A DNA stretch of 64,000 bases from Ewingella americana (lineage in GTDB: Bacteria; Pseudomonadota; Gammaproteobacteria; Enterobacterales; Enterobacteriaceae). The notes under the pieces are model-generated. The model was not told the origin of the DNA and did not search any database. It was given only the letters and a program-made list of their open reading frames with translations. The translations under genes were made by a program, and so were the position numbers. Positions 27,206 to 37,775 of the stretch are shown here, piece after piece. The stretch spans positions 125,294 to 189,293 of the forward strand of contig NZ_RCZD01000002.1 of NCBI RefSeq assembly GCF_006438725.1. Reading direction: 5' to 3'. The first letter of the stretch is position 1. Each line of letters begins with the position of its first letter.

Positions 27206-27733
27206 ATGGCCGTAGTAGGAATCTTCTTTGGATCCGATACTGGTAACACCGAAAACATCGCTAAAATGATCCAAAAACAGTTGGGTAAAGATGTTGCCGA
27301 GATACACGACATTGCTAAAAGCAGCAAAGAGGATCTGGAAAAATTCGATATTTTGCTGATCGGTATTCCTACCTGGTATTACGGTGAAGCGCAGTGTGAC
27401 TGGGACGACTTTTTCCCCACGCTGGAAGAGATAGATTTCGAAGGTAAACTGGTTGCGCTATTTGGCTGTGGCGATCAGGAAGATTATGCCGAGTATTTCT
27501 GTGACGCTATGGGCACCGTGCGTGACATCATCGAGCCACGCGGTGCGGTGATTGTAGGCCACTGGCCAACTGCCGGTTACCACTTCGAGGCCTCTAAAGG
27601 GCTGGCTGATGACAAAAACTTCATCGGTCTGGCGATCGACGAAGATCGTCAACCAGAACTGACCAGCGAACGTGTTGATGCCTGGGTTAAGCAGATTTCG
27701 CAGGAATTGAGCTTAGCGGAAATTATCGGCTAA
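27206..27733 (+). CDS. fldA: flavodoxin 1
   Basis: The 175-residue protein (E. coli 176) starts MAVVGIFFGSDTGNTENIAKMI, containing the FMN phosphate-binding loop SDTGNTE. The FMN-stacking regions PTWYYGEAQCDWDDF and GCGDQEDYAEYFCDA follow. It is a cytoplasmic low-potential electron carrier for radical SAM enzymes and methionine synthase. It lies upstream of fur in the conserved fldA-fur order; an inverted repeat of CCCGGG follows it. Confidence 0.96.
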   Translation: MAVVGIFFGSDTGNTENIAKMIQKQLGKDVAEIHDIAKSSKEDLEKFDILLIGIPTWYYGEAQCDWDDFFPTLEEIDFEGKLVALFGCGDQEDYAEYFCDAMGTVRDIIEPRGAVIVGHWPTAGYHFEASKGLADDKNFIGLAIDEDRQPELTSERVDAWVKQISQELSLAEIIG

Positions 27734-27859
27734 AGGGTGGTTGACCCGACCTTCCCGGGGATAAATTTTTCCCGGGTCATGAGTCATTGATTAGTCTCAC
27801 TGATTCGTGGTTGAAAGGGCCAAACTATCACTGAAATTAACAATTTAACCGCTACAAAA

Positions 27860-27889
27860 TTGTAACTTTCTCCGGTATCAAGGTACACT
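27860..27889 (+). promoter_or_regulatory. predicted sigma-70 promoter for fur
   Basis: TTGTAA (27860-27865) and TACACT (27884-27889) are separated by 18 bp, in the fldA-fur intergenic region. It is a sequence-only prediction. Confidence 0.45.
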
Positions 27890-27950
27890 AAGTTTACGTG
27901 TTTTTTCTATTGATCAAGCCGTTGCGATCTTTTCGCCACAGCAATGAAAG

Positions 27951-28055
27951 ATGCGATCTTTGTTAACAGACTACCGTTTCATCATGAACCGCCGCTACAG
28001 GCTTTCATGCCTCAACGTGATTACCATAGTAACAGGACTGAATCCGCATGACTGA
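27951..28055 (+). CDS. uof: uof-like upstream ORF overlapping the fur start
   Basis: A 34-codon ORF starts at ATG 27951 (MRSLLTDYRFIMNRRYR...) with a second in-frame ATG at 27984. Its TGA (28053-28055) overlaps the first codons of fur (ATG at 28048). E. coli has a 28-codon uof in the same arrangement, translationally coupled to fur and repressed by the sRNA RyhB. Here AGCAATG (27940-27946), just before the ATG, is complementary to the RyhB core CAUUGCU. The ribosome site is weak, so coding is plausible rather than certain. Confidence 0.5.
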   Translation: MRSLLTDYRFIMNRRYRLSCLNVITIVTGLNPHD

Positions 28056-28503
28056 CAACAATACCGCACTGAAGAAAGCTGGCTTAAAAGTCACGCTTCC
28101 GCGACTAAAGATCCTGGAAGTGCTGCAAGCGCCGGAAGGTCATCACGTCAGTGCGGAAGATTTATACAAGCAACTGATTGATATGGGTGAAGAAATTGGC
28201 TTGGCGACAGTTTATCGCGTACTGAACCAATTTGATGACGCCGGGATCGTGACACGTCACAACTTCGAAGGCGGCAAGTCTGTTTTCGAACTGACCCAGC
28301 AACATCACCATGACCACCTGATTTGCCTCGATTGTGGCCGCGTGATCGAATTCCGTGATGAATATATCGAAGGCCGTCAGCGCGAAATTGCCAAGAAACA
28401 CGGCATCAAACTGACCAACCACAGTCTTTATCTTTACGGCCACTGCGAACTGGGTGATTGCCGCGAAGACGACAATCTGCATAACGATAAACCTGCCCTG
28501 TAA
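28048..28503 (+). CDS. fur: ferric uptake regulator Fur
   Basis: The 151-residue repressor (E. coli 148) starts MTDNNTALKKAGLKVTLPRLKILEVLQ. The winged helix is followed by metal-binding features: HHDH and HHHDHLICLDCG (His cluster and CxxC), then GHCELGDC near the C-terminus. It binds Fe2+ and represses iron-uptake genes. It is preceded by a uof-like ORF and followed by a strong terminator, facing the convergent chitobiase operon. Confidence 0.97.
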   Translation: MTDNNTALKKAGLKVTLPRLKILEVLQAPEGHHVSAEDLYKQLIDMGEEIGLATVYRVLNQFDDAGIVTRHNFEGGKSVFELTQQHHHDHLICLDCGRVIEFRDEYIEGRQREIAKKHGIKLTNHSLYLYGHCELGDCREDDNLHNDKPAL

Positions 28504-28548
28504 TTTCTGGTTTTGTCGTCATGCCTTCTGTCATACAAGACCCTAATT

Positions 28549-28571
28549 AACCGCTGAAAAGCGGTTTTTTT
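28549..28571 (+). terminator. rho-independent terminator after fur
   Basis: Stem AACCGCT / AGCGGTT with a GAAA loop is followed by seven T residues in total. Confidence 0.9.
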
Positions 28572-28604
28572 ATGCCTGTGATTTCATATGTCGTTCCGGC
28601 AGAC

Positions 28605-28632
28605 ATAAAAAAACCCCGGCAAGCCGGGGTCT
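28605..28632 (-). terminator. rho-independent terminator of the chiP-chiQ-chb operon
   Basis: On the minus strand ACCCCGGC / GCCGGGGT forms a compact GC-rich stem followed by eight T residues. It lies 21 bp past the chitobiase stop. Confidence 0.9.
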
Positions 28633-28652
28633 GATATGGCAGAGATTGAGTG

Positions 28653-31334
28653 TCAGGCTTTGCCATCAACCTGCTCAGCACGGCTGAAACGCTTACCGTC
28701 GGCTGAAGAGGAGCGAACCCAAACATCGCCGCTAACCTGTGGTTTTTGCGCGTCATCATAACGCTGCCACTGTTTGCCACCGTCCAGTGAATACTCGATG
28801 GCCAGGCCTGGAAGCGAAACGTTAGCTTCCAGTTTTCCCCCCGCGACACGAGCACCCGGCACTGGCAGACGATATGCAACACCGGCCGCATCCATCTTCG
28901 GTAATTCACGCTGCCCCATCAGGTTGGCGAACAACAGCCACTCTTTATGCAGTGCCTTCGTATCGACATGATGCGTTTTTCCACCCGCAAATTCGCGCCC
29001 GGCTTTGTAATCCATCTCCCAGTCCGCACGGTGCCATGCACGTTCAGCCAACGGTAATAGACGCGGATAGATCATGTATTCCATGCGTTCATCGGTGCGA
29101 ACCACTTCGCTCCACAGCTGAGCAGAAATCCCGTAGGCACCCGGCCACGGTTTATCACTTTTGGCGGCAAAGGCATTGCCGTCACGGTCAACCGAGGTTT
29201 CAGCATTCTGCGGCAGATTGTCCGGCGCAAAGCTGAACACTTTAGCTTCGTCGCTGAAACGCGTCCCCCAGTAGAAGCCTTTTTCCTGCGGATTCACTTC
29301 ATACGGGAAATCGAAATAGACGTAATCCGGGTTAGAAATAGTGACTTCGTAACCTTTGTTGGCCCAGTCATTCGCCGTGTCAAAACCGCCCCAATAAAGG
29401 GTATCCCAGAAGTTGACGCCGGTACGTTTAGTGGCGAACGAGGTGGCGTCTTTGGCATCCTTCAAACCATCCTGCCAGGCCTGCATTTTCTCAATGCCGT
29501 GGGCATTAACCAGTTTACTGACTTCAACTGCGAAGTAGCTTGGCAGGTGCTCAACATCCTGCACCTTGCCCTCTTTGACCATCGCCTGACACATTTGCGA
29601 CTGCGCCCAGGGTTTGTCCTGCTTGCTGAGATCAACCAGGCCTTTACCCGGTTCGATTTTGCCATTCTTGTCCTGATAGCCCGGCCCGAGGAAGATATTT
29701 TTAGCTTCATCGCCACCAAAGTGCCAGGTGGTTAAAGGCTGGCCTGCGGCTTTATGCATGTCAGCAATTTCGCCAATGACTTTATCAACAAAGCGTTTTG
29801 ATGATTCAAGACACGGGTTCAGATAGCCGTGACGATCGTAGAACTGCACGCCCGTCGTATTAGAAGTATCGGTTGGATCCAGCAGGCGGAATTCATTGGC
29901 CTCTTTCTCTTTGCCTTCCCCCATCAATTTTTTGTAACGCGCTTCCATCGAGATCACCGCAGCACGGGCGTGCGCTGGCATGTCGATTTCAGGAATAACC
30001 TGAATCTGGCGCGCTTTAGCGTATTTTACGATGTCGATATAGTCCTGACGCGAGAAGAAACCGCTGCCATTGTTGGTGGTGTCCGGCCCTGAGCCTAGCT
30101 GCGGCAACAAACATTTCGTTTCTGTCAGGTCGTGGCAACGCTTGCCACCGATTTCCGTCAGCTCCGGCAGGCCCGGAATTTCAATACGCCAGCCTTCATC
30201 ATCACTAAGATGGAAGTGGAAAGTATTCAGCTTGTAAGCAGACATTTGATCCAGCAAACGCAGCACGGCCGCTTTGGTGTGGAAATTGCGGCCTACGTCG
30301 AGGAAGATGGCACGGTAATCGAAACGCGGCGCATCTTTGGCGTCGAGCTGGGCAATTTTCTTACTGCCGTCAGACGGGATTAAGCTCAGGATCGATTGCA
30401 GCCCGTAAAACACCCCGGCCGGATCGTAACCCGTCACTTCAGCGCCTTTCTTGCCGATATTCAGGATGTACGCACCAGAAACCGCCTGTTTCCCGGCAAA
30501 CTTTGCCTTAGAAATATGGGTGGTAATCGGGTAACCGGTAGAGTTTTCAGCAATTCCCAGCAGGGTAAAGCGTTTGACGACGGCATCAGCCGCAGGTTTC
30601 TCCAGTGCGCTGAGAGCCAGTGCCACGCCGTGGGTTAAATCGACATCCCCGGCATGGACCTTCACTTCAAGCGGCGTAGGAATGATCTGCCCGCGCAGTG
30701 TCGAGGCCGGTAATACCGTCAGCGCTTCGTTTTTCACATAACGGCTGGCAGGCGTCATCAACACGTTGTGATCGGTGGAAGTCCGTTTCCACTGGTCGCC
30801 TTTAAACGGCGTCATGAACTGATGCAAATCTTCGGTATTCGTATTGGTTAGCACTTTCGGCTGGGCATTACCGGAAGTCGCATACCAGCGTGGGATGATG
30901 TCGCTTTCGAACACTTGCCAGTACTCACCCACGATAGGAATAGTGACAGTCTGATGCGCCGCAAAACCGGTGAATTTGTCAGTGGGTGCGAGTTTGTGTA
31001 GATCACCGGTGATGCGAGTGATGGTGAACTGGTCATTATCAACTTTTAAAACACGACGGACGTTATGGAAGTAAATCGCCCAGTCTTTACCCTTAATCTC
31101 TTGTCCGGCGTTTGTGAGGGTAATATCCGCAGTATTACAAGACGCATAATCCGCGCCAAGTGCCGCACAATTTGTTCCATGTTCTCCAGCCAGATTATCC
31201 TTGAGAGCATAGTTCACTTTTAACTGGCTGAGTTGATCCACCAACTGCTGGTCGGCCATCGCACTGTTGGCTCCGCCAAGCATTCCCCCCATCAGGGTCG
31301 CCACGGCCAGCGCTTTCAATCGGAATTTTTTCAT
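28653..31334 (-). CDS. chb: chitobiase (GH20 beta-N-acetylhexosaminidase), secreted
   Basis: The 893-residue enzyme splits chitobiose and chitooligosaccharides to GlcNAc. It has a Sec signal peptide (cleavage near NSAMA-DQQ), an N-terminal carbohydrate-binding CHB domain (~35-190), a GH20b domain (~205-330), the GH20 barrel with WHFGGDEA (catalytic Asp542-Glu543), and a C-terminal CHB domain (~805-890). Length is like Serratia marcescens chitobiase. There is no lipobox, so a soluble periplasmic or outer-membrane-associated enzyme is expected. It starts 14 bp after chiQ, so it joins chiP and chiQ in one operon. Confidence 0.95.
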   Translation of the reverse strand: MKKFRLKALAVATLMGGMLGGANSAMADQQLVDQLSQLKVNYALKDNLAGEHGTNCAALGADYASCNTADITLTNAGQEIKGKDWAIYFHNVRRVLKVDNDQFTITRITGDLHKLAPTDKFTGFAAHQTVTIPIVGEYWQVFESDIIPRWYATSGNAQPKVLTNTNTEDLHQFMTPFKGDQWKRTSTDHNVLMTPASRYVKNEALTVLPASTLRGQIIPTPLEVKVHAGDVDLTHGVALALSALEKPAADAVVKRFTLLGIAENSTGYPITTHISKAKFAGKQAVSGAYILNIGKKGAEVTGYDPAGVFYGLQSILSLIPSDGSKKIAQLDAKDAPRFDYRAIFLDVGRNFHTKAAVLRLLDQMSAYKLNTFHFHLSDDEGWRIEIPGLPELTEIGGKRCHDLTETKCLLPQLGSGPDTTNNGSGFFSRQDYIDIVKYAKARQIQVIPEIDMPAHARAAVISMEARYKKLMGEGKEKEANEFRLLDPTDTSNTTGVQFYDRHGYLNPCLESSKRFVDKVIGEIADMHKAAGQPLTTWHFGGDEAKNIFLGPGYQDKNGKIEPGKGLVDLSKQDKPWAQSQMCQAMVKEGKVQDVEHLPSYFAVEVSKLVNAHGIEKMQAWQDGLKDAKDATSFATKRTGVNFWDTLYWGGFDTANDWANKGYEVTISNPDYVYFDFPYEVNPQEKGFYWGTRFSDEAKVFSFAPDNLPQNAETSVDRDGNAFAAKSDKPWPGAYGISAQLWSEVVRTDERMEYMIYPRLLPLAERAWHRADWEMDYKAGREFAGGKTHHVDTKALHKEWLLFANLMGQRELPKMDAAGVAYRLPVPGARVAGGKLEANVSLPGLAIEYSLDGGKQWQRYDDAQKPQVSGDVWVRSSSADGKRFSRAEQVDGKA

Positions 31335-31348
31335 CTGCAGTCACATCC

Positions 31349-31726
31349 TTAATTCGTTGTGGTAGGAGAATTATTCGCTCTGATTTCTTGCCAGATCTTG
31401 CCGCAATCCTCCGCATAGGCCTGGCCGTCACCGGTTTTTCGCGCAGTCAGACAGCGCTGGTAATCAATAACGCGCACGTTTTCTTTCTGCGCAAAAGCCT
31501 GATGTTCTTTGATGGTTTTCAGCTGTTCGAGTATCGCCTGACAGTTGGCGAGTTTGTCCGGTGCCCCTTCAGAGGCATTGATACAGTTGCTGTAGGACTG
31601 ACGTAACTTTGCCTTCTCAGCCTTTTCCTCGGATGCAGAAGGGTCAACACAGGCCCCGATTACCCCCACCGCCACCAGCAAAAGCAGACCATTTTTAATT
31701 GATTTCAATTTCATAGTGTTTTTCAT
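31349..31726 (-). CDS. chiQ: chitosugar-induced lipoprotein ChiQ
   Basis: The ~125-residue protein has a lipoprotein signal ending VIGAC, then a short charged helical domain with several cysteines. By position directly after chiP and by type it corresponds to E. coli ChiQ (YbfN, 108 aa), which is co-transcribed with the chitoporin. Its function is unknown. The start is uncertain: GTG 31729, ATG 31726 and ATG 31714 are all in frame with no strong ribosome site. Confidence 0.82.
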   Translation of the reverse strand: MKNTMKLKSIKNGLLLLVAVGVIGACVDPSASEEKAEKAKLRQSYSNCINASEGAPDKLANCQAILEQLKTIKEHQAFAQKENVRVIDYQRCLTARKTGDGQAYAEDCGKIWQEIRANNSPTTTN

Positions 31727-31740
31727 CACGACAGCGGGCC

Positions 31741-33222
31741 TCAGAAGATAGTGAACGGAGCGATGACGATGAACTTCACGTCTTTCTCATCCTGGAAAAT
31801 ATTGCCGTACCCGCCGCCCCAGCTTGGGATGTCGGAGTGGTTGTCGTACTGGGTGTAGTGCAGTTTGAACAGCGTGCCTTTGGCGCGCCCTTCCTGAATG
31901 GTGTACAGCCCATCGAGGCTCCAGGCACTCTCTTTCAGACGCTGACTTTGGTCATAAGCCGCGTTGGTGCTGGGTTTAGCATCCCACGCGTAGACGTAAG
32001 AACCGCCAACGGCCAGGCCGGGAAGGTCCCATTTAGCCAGATCATAAAGTACTCCGGCGTACACGGCTTTTTCGCCGTTAGCATTGAAGTCTGAGCGGTT
32101 ATCCCACCACACATCCAGGCGTCCGTTGGAGGAGGCATAGGTTGGGGTCATACGTTGCAAGAAGTAGCCCTGATTGCCCTCGGCCTTGACCATGGTGCCT
32201 TCGAGACGCCAGTTAAATTGGCCGGTGGTGTAGCCAAAGGTTAATGCCTGCAACCATGCCAGCCCGTCATAAATGCTATTTGGATCATTTTTATCGTCAA
32301 TACGGTCCTGCGCGCCATAAAACTGATAACTGGCGGTCAGCGGGTTGCCTGCCAGATCTAATTTATAAGAGGCTTTGGTGAAGTATTGATCGACATAGCT
32401 TTCGGCTTGCCCGAAGGCCGCTTCCAGCAGGAGGTCATTTTTAAAGTCATATTTCGCGCCCACGGAATGAATGTAAGAGACGCCGGTTTTTTTATCGTTC
32501 TGACGGAAGTCATCCATCTCAAGATGCCACGGCGATTTGTACTCATCTGCCCACATGTAGGAGAAACTCAGCTCGCCCGGTTCGCCAAAATCATGCTTGT
32601 AGCCAGCTTCTGCACCGCGATAAGTCCCCGGCATAAAGCTCCAGTGCGGGGCAATCAGCGTCTGTCCGGTCGGCTGGATATAACCGGCGTGGCCCCAGAA
32701 ACCGCCGTATTTGAATTTACCCGCCGCTTTATACAGGCTGACTCCGCCTTTATCGCCAGAATAATCTTCGTCATAAGCATGGTTGCTGGAAGAGAAAGCA
32801 ATTTCATTAGGATGGCCGCTATCACTGGCTTCCGCCATTTCGATAGCGGTAAAGGCTGCCACGTCGATCCCAAACATGTCCCAGGCATAACCAGAGGAAA
32901 AATCGAGATTAAGGTTGGCGGTAGCATGTGAAAGGTTGGTGGCATATTTATTGTAATCGGGGTTATTCACCGTCACTTTGCTGCCATCGGGACGGGTTTC
33001 TTCTTTGGTTTTATTCAGATCTTTGCGGTCACGTTCACGTTGCCAGTAATACACTCCCCCGGTCAGCGTTGAATCATCTATAAAACCCGCAGCCTGCGCG
33101 TCAGGCGTGGTCATCATTCCACCGCTCAATAACGTACCGGCAAGCGCGAAGGCAACGGGCTTTATTCTGGCAGGCGGGTTCAGGCCAGCCGCAGCCCTGC
33201 CCCGGTTAAGGTGCTTAGACAT
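31741..33222 (-). CDS. chiP: chitoporin ChiP (OprD-family outer membrane porin)
   Basis: The 493-residue protein has a long signal region (cleavage near AQA-AGF at ~46) and ends in the C-terminal Phe typical of outer-membrane barrels (VIAPFTIF). The family features [22 protein letters not shown] and [23 protein letters not shown] are present. It takes up chitooligosaccharides. The GAGGA ribosome site lies inside a sequence complementary to the ChiX sRNA, and NagC-like operators lie upstream. It leads the chiP-chiQ-chb operon. Confidence 0.95.
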   Translation of the reverse strand: MSKHLNRGRAAAGLNPPARIKPVAFALAGTLLSGGMMTTPDAQAAGFIDDSTLTGGVYYWQRERDRKDLNKTKEETRPDGSKVTVNNPDYNKYATNLSHATANLNLDFSSGYAWDMFGIDVAAFTAIEMAEASDSGHPNEIAFSSSNHAYDEDYSGDKGGVSLYKAAGKFKYGGFWGHAGYIQPTGQTLIAPHWSFMPGTYRGAEAGYKHDFGEPGELSFSYMWADEYKSPWHLEMDDFRQNDKKTGVSYIHSVGAKYDFKNDLLLEAAFGQAESYVDQYFTKASYKLDLAGNPLTASYQFYGAQDRIDDKNDPNSIYDGLAWLQALTFGYTTGQFNWRLEGTMVKAEGNQGYFLQRMTPTYASSNGRLDVWWDNRSDFNANGEKAVYAGVLYDLAKWDLPGLAVGGSYVYAWDAKPSTNAAYDQSQRLKESAWSLDGLYTIQEGRAKGTLFKLHYTQYDNHSDIPSWGGGYGNIFQDEKDVKFIVIAPFTIF

Positions 33223-33228
33223 AGAAGA

Positions 33229-33239
33229 TCCTCTTTGAC
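33229..33239 (-). promoter_or_regulatory. ChiX sRNA pairing site over the chiP ribosome binding site
   Basis: On the minus strand GTCAAAGAGGA is fully complementary, over 11 nt, to the UCCUCUUUGAC seed of ChiX as I recall it from E. coli. It includes the Shine-Dalgarno AGAGGA, seven bases from the chiP ATG, so pairing would block translation. Confidence 0.8.
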
Positions 33240-33317
33240 TTGAAAATTAACGCAAACCCAAATGGGTAATAGACCGGACGCCAATCAGCGAAACCGGCAC
33301 AAGGAGCAGGAGCAAGA

Positions 33318-33341
33318 CTATTTTTCGCGACGCGAATTATC
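33318..33341. promoter_or_regulatory. NagC operator upstream of chiP
   Basis: The core TTCGCGACGCGAA is a perfect palindrome around a central A and is flanked by AT-rich arms (ATTT ... TTAT). This is the form of the high-affinity NagC sites of enterobacteria. Confidence 0.72.
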
Positions 33342-33552
33342 AATCACTAATTTAAGCTAAATTGCAGAATTATGACAAAGTGCACATAAATGTGTATTTA
33401 TGTTACGCTTTTGGCGGGAAGACATAAAATGACCAGCACGAACAAATAAACACTATAATTCAATGAGATATATTATTTTTTAGAGTAAATAACGCTTTAG
33501 TTAGGCTTCTTCCTTCAAAAAATAGTTTTCTTCTCTTTGTTTTAAAAATTCA

Positions 33553-33572
33553 TTAATTCGCGAAAAGAAATA
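33553..33572. promoter_or_regulatory. second NagC-like site between chiP and glnS
   Basis: TTAATTCGCGAAAAGAAATA has the same TTCGCGAA centre in AT-rich sequence. Its centre is about 231 bp from the first site, close to 22 helical turns, compatible with a repression loop. The rest of the 490-bp chiP-glnS gap is AT-rich promoter sequence. Confidence 0.5.
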
Positions 33573-33655
33573 TAAGTCTATCCTGATTTCAGGTTAATAA
33601 TTTTAGATAGCACACGCGTGACACGTTATATATTTGAGATAAGTCGAATTTTTGA

Positions 33656-33688
33656 CGTAAAAAAACGCAACCGAAGCTGCGTTTTTCA
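33656..33688 (-). terminator. rho-independent terminator after glnS
   Basis: Stem AAAAACGCA / TGCGTTTTT-type hairpin with T-runs on both strands (33658-33686), 28 bp from the glnS stop. It is probably bidirectional. Confidence 0.85.
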
Positions 33689-33715
33689 TTAGTTTGCTGC
33701 AATCACCCAAGAGGT

Positions 33716-35386
33716 TCAGGCAACAGGTTTGCTTTCCCAGGTATCACGCAGACCGACGGTGCGGTTAAACACCAGGTGATCGGCACTGGAATAGCGGTTG
33801 TCGGCACAGAAGTAGCCTTCGCGTTCGAACTGGAAGCTGACTTCAGGCTGTGCGCCACCCAGACCAGGCTCAACAAAGCCCTGAGTAATAACCAGCGATT
33901 CCGGGTTAATGGTGGTCAGGAAGTCTTCGGCCTGCGCCGGGTTAGCCACGCTGAACAGACGGTCATACAAGCGGAATTCTGCAGGCAGACCTTCTGTGGC
34001 GGAAACCCAGTGGATCACACCTTTAACCTTGCGGCCATCAGCAGGATCTTTGCTCAATGTATCAACATCATAACTACAGAAAATAGTGGTGATATTGCCT
34101 TCGGCATCTTTCTCAACGCGCTCAGCTTTAATCACAAACGCATTACGCAGACGCACTTCTTTACCCAGCACCAGACGCTTGTACTGCTTGTTCGCTTCTT
34201 CGCGGAAGTCAGCCTGATCGATGTAAATCTCACGGGTAAACGGTACGTCGCGGGTGCCCATTTCCGGTTTGCTCGGATGGTTAGGCATTTTGACCATTTG
34301 CACCGCATCGCCGGTGAAGTTTTCAATCACCACTTTTACCGGATTGATCACGGCCATCGCGCGCGGCGCATTTTCATTGAGGTCATCACGGATACAAGAT
34401 TCCAGCGCCATCATTTCGACGTTGTTGTCCTGCTTGGTCACACCGATACGACGGCAGAATTCGCGGATAGACGCTGCACTGTAGCCACGACGACGCAAAC
34501 CGGACACCGTTGGCATGCGTGGGTCATCCCAGCCCTCTACGACCTTCTCAGACACCAACAGTTGCAGTTTACGCTTGGACATGATGGCGTATTCGAGATT
34601 CAGACGGGAGAACTCGTACTGACGCGGGTGGCAAGGGATGGTGATGTTGTCCAGCACCCAGTCATACAGACGGCGATTGTCCTGGAATTCCAACGTACAA
34701 AGCGAATGGGTGATCCCTTCCAGCGCATCGGAAATGCAGTGGGTGAAATCGTACATCGGATAGATACACCACTTGTCGGCAGTCTGGTGATGATGCGCAA
34801 ACTTAATGCGATAAATCACCGGGTCACGCATGACGAAGAATGGCGAGGCCATGTCGATTTTAGCACGCAGACACGCCGCACCTTCGGCAAACTCACCGTT
34901 ACGCATTTTGGCAAACAGCGCAATGTTCTCTTCTACAGTACGATCGCGGAACGGGCTATTTTTACCCGGTGCGGTCAGCGATCCACGGTATTCGCGGATT
35001 TGCTCAGGTGACAGTTCATCAACGTAAGCTAAACCCTTATTGATAAGCTCTACGGCATAGTCATGTAACTGATCAAAGTAGTTGGAGGAGTATTGGATCT
35101 CTCCGCTCCACTGGAAGCCAAGCCACTGCACATCGTGCTTAATGGATTCAACGAATTCGATGTCTTCTTTGGCTGGGTTGGTATCGTCAAAACGCAGGTT
35201 GCATTGCCCCTGATAGTCTTGCGCAATGCCGAAGTTCAGGCAGATAGACTTCGCATGACCGATATGCAAATAGCCATTAGGCTCAGGCGGGAAACGGGTA
35301 TGAACCTTGTTGTGTTTCCCGGACGCCAGATCTTCATCGATAATCTGGCGGATAAAATTTGTTGGGCGGGCTTCAGCCTCACTCAT
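33716..35386 (-). CDS. glnS: glutaminyl-tRNA synthetase
   Basis: The 556-residue class I synthetase (E. coli 554) shows [21 protein letters not shown] with the HIGH motif near residue 42. The KMSKS equivalent is MSKRKLQLL near residue 268. It charges tRNA-Gln, of which three genes lie 9 kb downstream in this window. It is monocistronic by its flanking terminators. In E. coli the gene also sits between chiPQ and nagE. Confidence 0.97.
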   Translation of the reverse strand: MSEAEARPTNFIRQIIDEDLASGKHNKVHTRFPPEPNGYLHIGHAKSICLNFGIAQDYQGQCNLRFDDTNPAKEDIEFVESIKHDVQWLGFQWSGEIQYSSNYFDQLHDYAVELINKGLAYVDELSPEQIREYRGSLTAPGKNSPFRDRTVEENIALFAKMRNGEFAEGAACLRAKIDMASPFFVMRDPVIYRIKFAHHHQTADKWCIYPMYDFTHCISDALEGITHSLCTLEFQDNRRLYDWVLDNITIPCHPRQYEFSRLNLEYAIMSKRKLQLLVSEKVVEGWDDPRMPTVSGLRRRGYSAASIREFCRRIGVTKQDNNVEMMALESCIRDDLNENAPRAMAVINPVKVVIENFTGDAVQMVKMPNHPSKPEMGTRDVPFTREIYIDQADFREEANKQYKRLVLGKEVRLRNAFVIKAERVEKDAEGNITTIFCSYDVDTLSKDPADGRKVKGVIHWVSATEGLPAEFRLYDRLFSVANPAQAEDFLTTINPESLVITQGFVEPGLGGAQPEVSFQFEREGYFCADNRYSSADHLVFNRTVGLRDTWESKPVA

Positions 35387-35499
35387 TGTGCAATTCCTCT
35401 ACGCGACATTGGCTCTACGGATAACCGCTTATGTTCCAACAAGCCACGTCGGGAAACAACCGTTAGTTACAGAAAATAGGGCTTAACCGGTTCTGAAAC

Positions 35500-35531
35500 A
35501 AAAAAACGGGAAGAGATTGCTCTCTTCCCGC
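35500..35531 (-). terminator. rho-independent terminator after nagE
   Basis: Stem CGGGAAGAG / CTCTTCCCG followed on the minus strand by seven T residues, 55 bp beyond the nagE stop. Confidence 0.87.
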
Positions 35532-35584
35532 CTTGATTTATGACAAAAGCTGTACTGCGATAACAGGGAAATTATTTGCCCTGC

Positions 35585-37624
35585 TTATTTGCCATGGATG
35601 TCGAACAGTTTAGTCTGACCTGCCACTACGGAGCCGCTGGCCAGTGATGTCACACCTGAGTAGTCATCAATATTGCTGACGACAACCGGGCTAATCATTG
35701 AACGTGCATTAGCGTTCAGGAAGTCCAGATCCAGCTCAAGCACAGGCTGACCGGCTTTCACCGTTGCCCCTTCTTCAACCAGACGGGTAAAGCCCTTGCC
35801 TTCCAATGCCACGGTATCAATCCCCATATGCACCACAATTTCAGCGCCAGAATCTGTTTCCAGACAGAACGCGTGGTTGGTGTTGAAGATTTTCACCACG
35901 GTGCCGTTAGCAGGAGAAACTACGGTTTTGCCGGTTGGGCGAATGGCCAGACCGTCACCGACTGCTTTGCTGGCGAAAGCTTCGTCAGGTACCTGATCCA
36001 GCGCCACGATGTCACCGGTCACTGGTGACACCAGTGTTTCGATAACCGCTTTAGCACCATTCGGCACAGCCTGAGGCTTGATATCAGCCACAGGCGCAAC
36101 AGGTGTTGCAGTTGCTGCAGCAATCGGACCGGCAGTCATGGCTGTGCGCATAGCACCCGCGATGATTTCAGCACGTGTACCGACAATCACCTGCACACTT
36201 TGTTTGTTAAGGCGGATAACACCTGACGCACCCAGACGTTTAGCCAGAGAGTCGTTGACCAGTGCAGAATCTTTCACGTTAAGACGCAGACGGGTGATAC
36301 AGGCATCAATGCCGGTCAGGTTTTCTGAACCGCCAATTGCGCTAATGTAACGACGCGCCAGTGCTACTGTTTCATCAGCTTTGCTACCGCCTGATTCAAC
36401 ATCAACGTCATAACCATCGGTTTCGTCACCGGCCACAGCAAGTTCACGACCTGGGGTTAACAGGTTGAATTTGTTGATGGTGAAACGGAACACCACGTAG
36501 TAGATAACGAAGAACACCAGACCTTGTGGGATCAACATGTACCAATGGGTCGCCAACGGGTTACGCGAGGAGAGCACCATATCCACCAGGCCCGCACTGA
36601 AGCCGAAACCGGCGATCCAATGCATGCTTGCAGCGATGAACACGGAAATCCCGGTCAGCACGGCGTGGATGAAGTACAAAACCGGAGCCACGAACATGAA
36701 GGAGAATTCCAGCGGTTCGGTGATACCGGTGAAGAAGGCAGCGAACGCCCCCGCCATCATGAGACCCATTACTTTCGCTTTGTTCTCAGGACGTGCGCAG
36801 TGGTAGATGGCCAGTGCGGCACCCGGCAGACCGAACATCATGATCGGGAAGAAGCCCGCCTGATAACGACCTGTGATACCCACAACGGCTTTACCCGCTT
36901 CGATAGACTGCTGACCACCCAGGAAATTAGGAATGTCGTTAATACCGGCAACGTCAAACCAGAATACCGAGTTCAGCGCATGGTGCAGACCGACCGGAAT
37001 TAACAGACGGTTGAAGAAGGCGTAGATACCCGCACCGGCAGAGCCAAGCTTTTGGATGTGTTCACCGAAGCCCACCAGACCGTTGAAGACCACCGGCCAG
37101 ATGTACATCAGGATGAAGGCAACCAAAATCATCAGGAAGGAGACCAGGATGGGTACCAGACGGCGACCACTGAAGAACGACAGTGCTTTAGGCAGTTCGA
37201 CGTGGCTGAAACGGTTGTAGACTTCGGCAGATATGATACCCACCAAGATGCCCACGAACTGATTCTCAATCTTGCCAAAAGCGGCAGGAACCTGATCGAG
37301 AGGAATTTTCTGAATCATTGACACGGCGGCCGGTGAACACAATGTGGTCACGACCAGGAACCCGACAAAACCGGTCAGTGCAGCCGCTCCGTCTTTGTCT
37401 TTGGACATACCGTAAGCCACACCGATGGCGAACAGAACCGACATATGTTCAATAATGGCCGAACCAGACTTTATGAAAAGTGCCGCCAGAGCATTGTCTC
37501 CACCCCAACTTACCGGGTCGATCCAATAGCCAACGCCCATTAAAATGGCCGCGGCTGGCAGCGTAGCGACAGGAACCATCAAGGCCCGGCCTATTTTTTG
37601 CAAGTAACTAAGAATGTTCAACAT
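35585..37624 (-). CDS. nagE: N-acetylglucosamine PTS permease, EIICBA
   Basis: The 679-residue protein (E. coli 648) fuses three PTS domains: membrane EIIC (~1-385, with RLLIPVGLHHALN), EIIB with phospho-Cys442 (GIDACITRLRL) and EIIA with phospho-His599 (EIVVHMGIDT). It imports and phosphorylates GlcNAc to GlcNAc-6-P. The EIIC-EIIB and EIIB-EIIA linkers are longer than in E. coli and are acidic and Ala/Pro-rich respectively. It is divergent from nagB, with NagC and CRP sites between. Confidence 0.96.
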   Translation of the reverse strand: MLNILSYLQKIGRALMVPVATLPAAAILMGVGYWIDPVSWGGDNALAALFIKSGSAIIEHMSVLFAIGVAYGMSKDKDGAAALTGFVGFLVVTTLCSPAAVSMIQKIPLDQVPAAFGKIENQFVGILVGIISAEVYNRFSHVELPKALSFFSGRRLVPILVSFLMILVAFILMYIWPVVFNGLVGFGEHIQKLGSAGAGIYAFFNRLLIPVGLHHALNSVFWFDVAGINDIPNFLGGQQSIEAGKAVVGITGRYQAGFFPIMMFGLPGAALAIYHCARPENKAKVMGLMMAGAFAAFFTGITEPLEFSFMFVAPVLYFIHAVLTGISVFIAASMHWIAGFGFSAGLVDMVLSSRNPLATHWYMLIPQGLVFFVIYYVVFRFTINKFNLLTPGRELAVAGDETDGYDVDVESGGSKADETVALARRYISAIGGSENLTGIDACITRLRLNVKDSALVNDSLAKRLGASGVIRLNKQSVQVIVGTRAEIIAGAMRTAMTAGPIAAATATPVAPVADIKPQAVPNGAKAVIETLVSPVTGDIVALDQVPDEAFASKAVGDGLAIRPTGKTVVSPANGTVVKIFNTNHAFCLETDSGAEIVVHMGIDTVALEGKGFTRLVEEGATVKAGQPVLELDLDFLNANARSMISPVVVSNIDDYSGVTSLASGSVVAGQTKLFDIHGK

Positions 37625-37740
37625 TTCCCCCTATTCGCCCCAAAGCGAATCACCTAAGTAGTTTAATAACTATGGTTACTACCTTTATAAAAGCTTTATA
37701 GAAAAACTGATTTCACCAGTTGCACTGCCGAGTGTAAAAA

Positions 37741-37763
37741 AATTATTTCGTATCGCAAATTAA
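37741..37763. promoter_or_regulatory. NagC operator near nagE
   Basis: The sequence contains TTATTTCGTATCGCAAATTA, a NagC-type site with TTTCG / CGCAAA half sites and AT-rich flanks, in the nagE-nagB divergent region. Confidence 0.7.
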
Positions 37764-37775
37764 AACCTCCTTTTT

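Noticed and set aside
27743-27779. Inverted repeat of GACCCG / CGGGTC with CCCGGG after fldA as a terminator
   Set aside because: No T-run follows on either strand, so it does not meet the intrinsic terminator pattern.
33776-35011. 411-codon open frame antisense to glnS
   Set aside because: It is a shadow of glnS with no independent start signal or family match.
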